DNA of 5,184 bases, from NCBI GenBank assembly GCA_900550385.1, contig URRZ01000117.1, positions 1 to 5,184 on the forward strand, in the 5' to 3' direction. This stretch comes from an uncultured Coriobacteriaceae bacterium. GTDB lineage: Bacteria > Actinomycetota > Coriobacteriia > Coriobacteriales > Eggerthellaceae. Both the position numbers and the translations under genes were made by a program. Below, one piece after another: positions 1 to 4,965 of this stretch (its first letter is position 1; every line of letters begins with the position of its first letter). The notes under the pieces were generated by a model. That model did no database searches. It saw only the letters and a program-made list of their open reading frames with translations, and had not been told where the DNA came from.

Positions 1-37
1 TTCATGGCCGACGCGAGTTTCCGCAGCTCGAGGAAGC

Positions 38-67
38 GAGATAATCCCTATACTGGTTGACTGTCAA
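38..67 (-). promoter_or_regulatory. Possible leftward promoter within a TTGAC palindrome
   Basis: On the minus strand a perfect -35 hexamer TTGACA (67 down to 62) is followed after 18 bases by TATCTC (43 down to 38), a weak -10 match. The -35 lies in an 11-base palindrome, TTGAC-T-GTCAA (57-67), which could also be an operator. An ATG on the minus strand at 5-3 could be the start of a gene that leaves the window, but only two bases of it follow and no strong ribosome binding site is visible. The identical -35 box and the phased repeats just upstream favour a promoter; the poor -10 argues against. Confidence 0.3.
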
Positions 68-69
68 AT

Positions 70-105
70 AAGGAAAACGAAAGGAAACGTAAGGAAAGTT
101 AAGGG
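70..105. repeat. Helically phased AAGG(A) direct repeats
   Basis: AAGG begins at 70, 81, 91 and 101, so the spacing is 11, 10 and 10 bases. The first three copies continue into an A-run (74-77, 85-87, 95-97), giving units close to AAGGAAACGT. A further AAGG at 123 is two helical turns after the fourth copy. Repeats spaced by one turn put every copy on the same DNA face. That suits cooperative protein binding or an intrinsic bend. They lie directly upstream of the leftward -35 box and about 80 bases ahead of the peptidase gene. The regulator is unknown. Confidence 0.5.
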
Positions 106-181
106 CGCGTGCTGGGAAACGAAAGGCCGCGTTTCGGTAAGGTCCCGACCGAAGAGGAAATCGCAAGGTCAGGAGCTTCTT

Positions 182-901
182 ATGGACAGCCGCTACGCGA
201 GGGGTTCGGGAAGGTACCGCACGAGGGGCGCGAGAAGCGCCCCCATCTTCGCACGTCGTCGCAGGAGGGTTCCGGCGAGAGCGGCTGCCCTGGCGCTGGC
301 GCTGCTCGCTCTCGTCTTCGCGGCGTCCAGGCTCGCCGCCTCGATACCGGGCTGCAGCGCCGTCACCGACGCCGTCCCGCTCCAGAGCACGCCCGTCACC
401 GAATGGGAGAAAGGGTCGATGCCCTACCTGTACCAGACGGATCCCGCGTGGGCGGCCGAGCCCTACGCCGGCGGCACCGTCGAGGAGAACGGCTGCGGGC
501 CGACCTGCCTCGCCATGGTATACGTCGACCTCACCGGCAAGAAGGACCTCGACCCCGCAGGAATGGCGGCGTTCAGCGAGGAGGGCGGGCACGTCGATTC
601 CGGCATGACGAGCTGGACGCTCATGACCGACGGCGCCGCAAAGCTGGGGCTCGCCTCGGAGGAGCTTCCCGCCGACGAGTCCTCGGTCCTCTCGGCGCTC
701 TCCCAAGGAAGGCCGGTCATCTGCTCTGTGGGGCCCGGCGACTTCACCACGACGGGCCACTTCATCGTGCTCGCCGGGCTGGACGGATCCGGCGGGGTTT
801 CCGTCCACGACCCCAACAGCGAGGAGAGGTCCCATCAGGCTTGGGATGTCGGGAGGATCCTCTCCCAATGCCGCAACCTCTGGGCGTTTTCAGCAGCGTG
901 A
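182..901 (+). CDS. Membrane-anchored C39-type (papain-like) cysteine peptidase
   Basis: This 239-residue protein is probably an extracytoplasmic cysteine protease or amidase-like enzyme of the C39_2 type; its substrate is unknown. Residues 1-32 are very basic (five consecutive Arg at 25-29), then a hydrophobic helix at about 33-52 would anchor it with the domain outside. The catalytic pattern is visible: oxyanion Gln85 in YQTDPAW, Cys105 in NGCGPTC, His193 in TGHFIVLAG and Asp210 in VHDPNS. The domain fills residues 78-236, the normal size, so the gene looks complete. The ATG is chosen because AGGAG (171-175) lies six bases upstream. The frame stays open to the window edge but holds no ATG, GTG or TTG before 182. 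No ABC transporter domain or bacteriocin gene is adjacent, so this is unlikely to be a leader-cleaving C39 of the secretion type. SIPGC at 54-58 is a poor lipobox (Pro before Gly), so a lipoprotein is less likely. Confidence 0.9.
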   Translation: MDSRYARGSGRYRTRGARSAPIFARRRRRVPARAAALALALLALVFAASRLAASIPGCSAVTDAVPLQSTPVTEWEKGSMPYLYQTDPAWAAEPYAGGTVEENGCGPTCLAMVYVDLTGKKDLDPAGMAAFSEEGGHVDSGMTSWTLMTDGAAKLGLASEELPADESSVLSALSQGRPVICSVGPGDFTTTGHFIVLAGLDGSGGVSVHDPNSEERSHQAWDVGRILSQCRNLWAFSAA

Positions 902-1137
902 CGGGCGTCGATCGTCGGGGCACCATCGGCAATCTCGCTTCCGCGAAGGAAGCAATCCAGTAACCGCAGCAAGGAGAGCGCGGCACGAAGCAACGACTGG
1001 CCGAATTGGAAGTAACTCCCGTCCCTCAAACGCAGAGCGCCGCACGTTTACAGTGCAGCGGTCCATATCACGAAACCCCCTCGCGCGCCGGCTCTCGTAC
1101 ACTTTCCCCTCATCTGTACCGCATGATTTCGATCGAG

Positions 1138-1165
1138 TTGTAAACCCCTGCAAAAGGACTATGCT
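1138..1165 (+). promoter_or_regulatory. Possible promoter of the zinc-ribbon gene
   Basis: TTGTAA (1138-1143) and TATGCT (1160-1165) are separated by 16 bases; each matches four of six positions of the housekeeping consensus. They sit in the least GC-rich part of the intergenic stretch, about 36 bases before the start codon. The match is moderate and may be chance. Confidence 0.3.
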
Positions 1166-1188
1166 TGCCTTATCGAACATCGCGCTCG

Positions 1189-1195
1189 AGGAGGG
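1189..1195 (+). promoter_or_regulatory. Strong ribosome binding site of the zinc-ribbon gene
   Basis: AGGAGGG ends six bases before the ATG at 1202. It fixes that start and argues that this short gene is really translated. Confidence 0.8.
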
Positions 1196-1201
1196 ATCGC
1201 C

Positions 1202-1480
1202 ATGTGCTTTAGGCCGGCGGAGGCTGGCGGGTTCGCCAGCGACGGGCACACCTGCCCCCATTGCGGGAAAACCATCCAGTTCATGGGCGGCGTGGTGCTC
1301 AAGCAATGCCCATTCTGCAAGGGGGATCTGACGAGCATGCTCGCAGCGGAGGACTACACGCCCACCGTGCCGCTCGTCCCCAGCCAGCCGAAAGCGCCCG
1401 TCCAACCGAAAGCCCCCACGCAGCCGGCCGTTCCGAACCAACCCGCAACGCCTTCCACCCCCAAGCCGCCTTCGGCATAG
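1202..1480 (+). CDS. Small zinc-ribbon protein with Gln/Pro-rich repeat tail
   Basis: This is a 92-residue protein of unknown function. It opens with MCFRPA, a start I recall from other small zinc-ribbon proteins of anaerobes (recollection, not a search). Two CxxC knuckles, Cys18/Cys21 (CPHC) and Cys36/Cys39 (CPFC), are spaced 14 residues apart as in a treble-clef or rubredoxin-like zinc ribbon, so one bound metal ion is likely. Cys2 is an extra cysteine outside the ribbon. From residue 54 the chain is low-complexity and Pro-rich, with four hexapeptides of the form xQPxxP at 61-84. It should be disordered and may be a linker or docking tail. There is no signal peptide or membrane helix, so it is probably cytoplasmic. 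The ribosome binding site is strong. The stop codon coincides with the edge of a DUF1848 remnant on the other strand, so the natural C-terminus could once have been different. Confidence 0.8.
   Translation: MCFRPAEAGGFASDGHTCPHCGKTIQFMGGVVLKQCPFCKGDLTSMLAAEDYTPTVPLVPSQPKAPVQPKAPTQPAVPNQPATPSTPKPPSA
1382..1453 (+). repeat. Four 18-base in-frame repeats coding xQPxxP
   Basis: Codons 61-84 of the zinc-ribbon gene read SQPKAP, VQPKAP, TQPAVP and NQPATP. The first two copies are nearly identical at protein level; the others have drifted. The unit is six codons, so gain or loss of a copy would keep the frame, and copy number may vary between strains. Confidence 0.7.
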
Positions 1481-1482
1481 TT

Positions 1483-1662
1483 GCTGTCACGTCCATAGGC
1501 GGTGATGGTGTAATGGAAGTGGGTGTTGAAACGACCGGTGATCTCGCGCAGACGGGGCAGGATCGGCGCATAGTTCTTTGAGCAGAACTCCACCACGTCG
1601 ACGAGCGCAGGATCAAGCTCGTAGCGCGTGACCTTGTTCGGGAACAACGAGCTCGCCCGCAA
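1483..1662 (-). pseudogene. Internal remnant of a DUF1848 protein
   Basis: The minus strand encodes about 60 residues that resemble the middle of DUF1848 proteins, a family of roughly 250-300 residues with a C-terminal radical-SAM-like cysteine cluster and no settled function. The likeness, from memory, is to the segment around SLFPNKVTRY, the VVEFCSKNYAPILPRL core and HYTITAYGRD. Third positions are mostly G or C, as in real coding sequence. Both ends are missing. The N-terminal part with the Arg-Thr-Asp-like motif is absent, and there is no ATG or ribosome binding site (the first start is TTG at 1662). After Asp-Ser at 1488-1483 the frame runs into the antisense of the zinc-ribbon repeat tail and ends at 1354. 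The Cys cluster is lost. It lies in the direction of the exporter operon, 63 bases after the permease stop. I read it as a decayed or deleted gene. A short functional protein of 102 residues is possible but less likely. Confidence 0.65.
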
Positions 1663-1725
1663 GCGCCCCTTAAGAGCATGCCGCGCGCATAGGCAGGATG
1701 ATTCGACGCACGGAAACGGCCTCGG

Positions 1726-2991
1726 TCACGACACCTGATGGCGCCGGAACGACGCGACGGCGACGGGGGTCGCGACGATCGCGAGGACGGCGTAGACGAC
1801 GAGGATCATCCCGATGAGGTCGAGCACGACGGGGCCCACCGGGTACGACTCGAGCGCCGAGAACAGCATGCTGAAGTTGGAGAAGTTGATCGGGAACAGC
1901 GCGAGCGCGCGTTCGAGGATCCCGACGCCCACCGAGGGAACGAGCCCGGTGAGCAGGACGAGGACCACGTCGGTCAAAAAGACGGCGAGCGTCGAGCGGG
2001 TGCGCGAGGACAGCGCAAGCGTGAGGCATGCGAACCCGAGGCATGCGGCATACATGAGCCCTACCGAGATGAGCGCCGCCTGTCCCGCCGTGAGCGGGTA
2101 AGGGGACGTAAGCGCCATGCTCTGGATGGACAGGCCGAAGCCGTCCGCACCGTAGAAGGCGAGCGACACGCCCATGATGACCGCCGCGCAGAGCGCGAAG
2201 TACGCCGTTGCGTAGGCGAACCCCGCCACGACCTTGGCAGCCACGAGCGACGAGCGCCCGCGCCGGGTGGCGAGCACCACCGCGTCGGCGCCTGAGCTGT
2301 ACTCGAACGAGAACGTCGGCGCGAGGGTGACGCACACGGCCAGAATCGCGAAAACGAGGAAGGAGGCGCAGTTGACGATATTGCCCCAGCCGCCCGAGTA
2401 GCCGTACTCGATCGGCTCGGGCACGGACGAGCGCAGCTCCGTCCAGTACGCGCGCTCCGCCTCGGAGTACTCCCACATGCCGCCCTGACCGTCGTCGAGG
2501 GCGACCTGGGTCAGGTCGTCGGCGGCGCCGTACCAGTCGGCCGCCATCTCGGGCGTCACGCGGGCGGCCGTCTGCGCGGGCTCCTCGCCCGCGACCCGCC
2601 AGGGGCGCAGCAGCCAGTTCCAGTAGGAGTTGTAGATGTCATCCACCTCCTCGGGTGAGAAGCTCTGCGTGATGAGGGAGTAGACCGCCGCACCCGTCAT
2701 CCCGCCCACCGCGTCGCGGTCGATCCGCGAGAAGACCGCCTCCTGGTAAGCGGCGATGTCCTCCGCGATTCGCTCGGCGGTGACGACGCCCGCGTGCTTC
2801 TCGGCCTCCGAGCGGTTGTACGCGATGGCGTCGACGCCGTTGAATTCCTCGCCCGTGAAGTTCACCGTCCGGTTCTGCGTCACGTTGAGCGCCATGATCA
2901 CCGCGAGGAAGGCGACGACACCGACGTTCGCCGCGAGTGCCACGCGGCGGGAGAGCATCTTCTTGAGCTCGAGCAGGATGAGTCTAGGCAT
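1726..2991 (-). CDS. ABC-2 type transporter permease
   Basis: This 421-residue membrane subunit is the likely partner of the adjoining ATPase; the exported substrate is unknown. The predicted layout is one helix at 17-37, a large extracytoplasmic region at about 38-203, then five helices near 204-226, 250-278, 302-327, 333-355 and 388-413. After the second helix comes EYSSGADAVVLATRRGRSSL, with the Glu, Ser-Gly, Thr-Arg and Gly-Arg pattern usual at the cytoplasmic coupling segment of ABC-2 permeases. The big loop is rich in acidic and aromatic residues and resembles those of export or resistance pumps. The start ATG (2991-2989) is chosen because AAGGAGGG lies five bases upstream and because the frame further upstream is antisense to nothing conserved and overlaps the ATPase. 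The gene overlaps the ATPase end by 8 bases, so the two are probably translationally coupled. No clear terminator follows the stop. Confidence 0.88.
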   Translation of the reverse strand: MPRLILLELKKMLSRRVALAANVGVVAFLAVIMALNVTQNRTVNFTGEEFNGVDAIAYNRSEAEKHAGVVTAERIAEDIAAYQEAVFSRIDRDAVGGMTGAAVYSLITQSFSPEEVDDIYNSYWNWLLRPWRVAGEEPAQTAARVTPEMAADWYGAADDLTQVALDDGQGGMWEYSEAERAYWTELRSSVPEPIEYGYSGGWGNIVNCASFLVFAILAVCVTLAPTFSFEYSSGADAVVLATRRGRSSLVAAKVVAGFAYATAYFALCAAVIMGVSLAFYGADGFGLSIQSMALTSPYPLTAGQAALISVGLMYAACLGFACLTLALSSRTRSTLAVFLTDVVLVLLTGLVPSVGVGILERALALFPINFSNFSMLFSALESYPVGPVVLDLIGMILVVYAVLAIVATPVAVASFRRHQVS

Positions 2992-3910
2992 GGCGTCCCT
3001 CCTTGAAGCGAGTCCCGCGGACGGCGCGGGGCGAGTCCGCCCTGGCGGTGTCGCGAAACACGTACAGGTACAGGTCCTCGAGCGTCGGAGCCGCCGAAGC
3101 CGACCCGGGAACCGCCGGCATGTCGGACACGTAACGCACGACCGTCCTCCCCACTTCGGCATGGCGGACATTCGCCACCGTAACGCGCGCGGAAAGCGCC
3201 TCCGCCTCGCGCACGGAGAGCTCGGCCTCCCACACCTTGCCCTCGGCGAGAGCCACCAGCTCGGAGGGATCCCCCTCCATCACGATGGCGCCCGCCCGCA
3301 TGACGAGGATGCGATCGGCGATGCTCTCCACGTCCGACACGATGTGCGTGGAGAGCAGGACGACCTTGTCCTGCGCGAAGCTCGCGATGAGGTTGCGGAA
3401 GCGCACGCGCTCCTTGGGGTCGAGGCCCGCCGTGGGCTCGTCGAGCACGAGCACCGCCGGGTCGTTGAGCATCGCCTGCGCAATGCCGAGGCGCTGCTTC
3501 ATGCCGCCGGAGAACGTGCGGATGCGGCGGCGCTCCCCGCCGGCGAGCCCCACGGCGGAAAGCAGCTCGAGGGAGCGCTCGCGCGCGGCGCGCCGCCCGA
3601 TGCCCTTGAGCGCGGCCATGTACTCCATGAAGTCGAGGGCCGTGAACTCCGGGTAGTAGCCGAAGTCCTGCGGAAGGTACCCGAGCAGCGCCCGGTACTC
3701 GCCGCCCATGCGCTCGATGGGCGCTCCATCGAAGCGCACCTCGCCGGAAGTGGGGCGCAGCACGCCGCACGCCATGCGCATGAGCGTGGTCTTGCCGGCG
3801 CCGTTCGCGCCGAGCAGGCCGTGCACGCCCGGGCCGAGCGCCGCGCTCACGCGGTCGACGGCGATCTTGGCGCCGTACTCCTTAGTAAGCCGGTCGAATG
3901 CCAGTTCCAC
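2984..3910 (-). CDS. ABC transporter ATP-binding protein
   Basis: This 308-residue cytoplasmic ATPase drives the neighbouring ABC-2 permease. All motifs are intact: Walker A GANGAGKT (34-41), Q-loop Gln81, signature FSGGMKQR (133-140), Walker B AVLVLDEPT (152-160) with catalytic Glu158, D-loop AGLDP (161-165) and switch His189. Residues 225-285 form a C-terminal extension ending in APTLEDLYLYVF, typical of drug- and lantibiotic-type export ATPases. The start is GTG (3910-3908), preceded by AAAGGAG with seven bases between; the open frame beyond it is only a shadow of the gene upstream. It follows the membrane-protein gene by 28 bases and overlaps the permease by 8 bases, so the three genes form one operon. 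Family knowledge says such ATPases act as a dimer or with two permease copies; the substrate cannot be read from the sequence. Confidence 0.93.
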   Translation of the reverse strand: MELAFDRLTKEYGAKIAVDRVSAALGPGVHGLLGANGAGKTTLMRMACGVLRPTSGEVRFDGAPIERMGGEYRALLGYLPQDFGYYPEFTALDFMEYMAALKGIGRRAARERSLELLSAVGLAGGERRRIRTFSGGMKQRLGIAQAMLNDPAVLVLDEPTAGLDPKERVRFRNLIASFAQDKVVLLSTHIVSDVESIADRILVMRAGAIVMEGDPSELVALAEGKVWEAELSVREAEALSARVTVANVRHAEVGRTVVRYVSDMPAVPGSASAAPTLEDLYLYVFRDTARADSPRAVRGTRFKEGRHA

Positions 3911-3938
3911 GAAAAAGCTCCTTTCGGTCGAAGGCTGT

Positions 3939-4661
3939 TCAGAACGCCCGCGCGCTCTCGGACGCGACGCCGCCCTGGGCGCACAGGCGCAGCCAGCCCG
4001 CCGCCTCCCGGGCGAGCCAGAGCGCCCCGGCTGCCGAGACGGCGGCCCACGCCCCAACCGCGCCGGCGGAGTAGGCCGCGGGCACGGCGACCCTCAGGAG
4101 GAGGCAGAGCGCGCACACGCCCGCCGACCAGATGACGGCGGCGACGGTCGCATCGGCGCTGGCGGCCCTCCGGGCGAGCATGAGCCCGCCGGCGGCCGAG
4201 ACTAGATATGGCGCGAGGGCGTACGCCGCCGCCGCGCCCGCAGGGATGATGGCGGAGCAGGCAGCGCAAGCGAGGGCGAGGGAAAGAAGGGTGGCGCCCC
4301 CGAAGACCGCGAGCCGCGCGCACGCCACGGCGGCGGCATTGTGCGGGCACGACGCCTCGAGCTCCTGCATGAGGCACGACCTCGCGCGGACGACGCCCGC
4401 CAGGCAGGCGGCCACGAGCACGGGGCCCGACGCCACCAGGGCGGCCTGCGCCTCGTGCGCCGGCGCGCCGGAGAGCGCGAGGGCGAGGGCGAGGGCCACC
4501 ACTGCCGCGGGCGCCGCCCAGAAGGCGCGCGGCGAGAACCTGACGGCCGCCCGCGCGAGGTCGCCCACCCCGGCGGCGGCGCCGTCCGCCGCACGCGCCG
4601 CTTCCGCCCCTGCCAGGGCGGCCACCCCCCCCGCATGCCCCGCGCGCGCTCCCCCCGCAGG
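3939..4661 (-). CDS. Six-helix accessory membrane protein of the ABC operon, 5'-truncated
   Basis: About 240 residues remain. The frame has hydrophobic segments near fragment residues 47-64, 72-91, 117-138, 143-164, 171-193 and 197-216, after roughly 45 Ala- and Arg-rich, probably cytoplasmic residues. Between helices 2 and 3 lies a segment with RSCLMQELEAS and CARLAVFGGA. From memory this matches hypothetical membrane proteins encoded between a sigma-factor-like regulator and an ABC ATPase/permease pair in Clostridia and Coriobacteriia, where the pattern is roughly RSGSMEIE, then ARMLLFG. The role is unknown; an exporter accessory or regulator-linked subunit is likely. It lies 28 bases ahead of the ATPase. 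The start is missing: no good start codon or ribosome binding site is found, and the frame reaches a breakpoint near 4650-4665 beyond which the other strand encodes a kinase. About 20 N-terminal residues and the operon promoter and regulator are lost. An eight-base C-run at 4625-4632 could hide a frameshift. Confidence 0.75.
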   Translation of the reverse strand, partial: PAGGARAGHAGGVAALAGAEAARAADGAAAGVGDLARAAVRFSPRAFWAAPAAVVALALALALSGAPAHEAQAALVASGPVLVAACLAGVVRARSCLMQELEASCPHNAAAVACARLAVFGGATLLSLALACAACSAIIPAGAAAAYALAPYLVSAAGGLMLARRAASADATVAAVIWSAGVCALCLLLRVAVPAAYSAGAVGAWAAVSAAGALWLAREAAGWLRLCAQGGVASESARAF

Positions 4662-4671
4662 GCGCGCGCGG
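4640..4671. repeat. 10-bp GC-only inverted repeat at the breakpoint
   Basis: CCGCGCGCGC (4640-4649) is perfectly complementary to GCGCGCGCGG (4662-4671), with 12 bases between. A G-T and a C-G pair could lengthen the stem by two. It sits where the two truncated genes meet. TTTT follows at 4677-4680, but four T inside the kinase frame do not make a convincing terminator. Confidence 0.7.
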
Positions 4672-4927
4672 CGGCATTTTGCTGGATGCAAGCGGCCTGC
4701 GGCGCTACGAGAGCTTCCCGGTGGACGCGAAGGACACCAACGGCTGCGGCGATACCTTCCATGGCGCTTTTGTGGCCGCAAAAATCAAAGGAATGAACAA
4801 CGATTCGGCTTGCCGCTATGCAAGCGCCGCGGCGGCAATTAAATGCACGCGGCTGGGAGCGCGGCAGGCGATGCCCGATGACGCAGAGTGCAGGGCGTTT
4901 CTCGCCGGGAGAGGTGTCGCGCTGTAA
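4661..4927 (+). CDS. PfkB-family sugar kinase, C-terminal fragment
   Basis: Only the last 88 residues or so of a ribokinase/PfkB-type kinase are present. The family normally has about 300 residues and phosphorylates a sugar or sugar-acid hydroxyl with ATP. The fragment contains GARGG at its left edge and the family signature DTNGCGDTFHGAF, with Asp31 of the fragment (codon 4751-4753) as catalytic base and the GCGD anion hole. It ends with AIKCTRLGARQAMP, like sulfofructose-kinase-type (YihV-like) and related sugar kinases; the substrate is not decidable. The substrate-binding half is missing, so the product cannot work as a kinase. The frame upstream of 4661 is proline-rich and antisense to the membrane-protein gene, without kinase likeness. 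The first in-frame starts have no ribosome binding site. A 38-base gap to the FAD enzyme suggests one former operon. Base composition is much lower in GC than the exporter genes. Confidence 0.85.
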   Translation, partial: GARGGILLDASGLRRYESFPVDAKDTNGCGDTFHGAFVAAKIKGMNNDSACRYASAAAAIKCTRLGARQAMPDDAECRAFLAGRGVAL

Positions 4928-4952
4928 GCGGCGCCTCAAGGCAAAGGCAGAG

Positions 4953-4957
4953 AGGAG
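4953..4957 (+). promoter_or_regulatory. Ribosome binding site of the FAD oxidoreductase
   Basis: AGGAG ends eight bases before the ATG at 4966 and decides that start. Confidence 0.7.
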
Positions 4958-4965
4958 AGAACCGG

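Larger units (their letters stand above)
902..1201. other. 300-base stretch without a supported gene
   Basis: Open frames here on either strand are antisense or shifted versions of the flanking genes and lack good start signals. The only structure seen after the peptidase stop is a six-pair hairpin, GCTTCC / GGAAGC with a five-base loop (937-953). It has no T-run, so it is not a convincing intrinsic terminator. The right end holds the possible promoter and the ribosome binding site of the zinc-ribbon gene. Confidence 0.55.

Noticed and set aside
1..60. Open plus-strand frame ending TGA at 58-60, a possible tail of an upstream gene
   Set aside because: Only 19 codons are visible, no family is recognisable, and the stretch overlaps a possible leftward promoter.
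49..62. TATACT (49-54) and TTGACT (57-62) as promoter parts for the peptidase
   Set aside because: TATACT has no -35 at the right distance, and TTGACT has no -10 hexamer 16-18 bases downstream.
937..953. Hairpin GCTTCC / GGAAGC as a terminator for the peptidase gene
   Set aside because: The stem is only six pairs and no T-run follows.
835..1029. 64-codon minus-strand frame antisense to the end of the peptidase gene
   Set aside because: It starts at TTG without a ribosome binding site, overlaps a well-supported gene and resembles no family.
846..1331. Long plus-strand frame from inside the peptidase gene into the zinc-ribbon gene
   Set aside because: It is a shifted frame over two supported genes, Arg/Ser-rich and without domain likeness.
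1634..1647. Palindrome TTGTTC-GG-GAACAA as a LexA or other operator
   Set aside because: The half-sites are in the opposite order to the Gram-positive SOS box, and it lies inside the DUF1848 coding remnant, so chance is likelier.
2756..4135. 459-codon plus-strand open frame
   Set aside because: It is antisense to the ABC ATPase and permease; its His/Arg/Ala-rich product is typical of a GC-rich shadow frame.
4625..4680. The breakpoint hairpin plus TTTT as a bidirectional terminator between intact convergent genes
   Set aside because: The genes diverge from this point rather than converge, and the TTTT is inside the conserved kinase frame.
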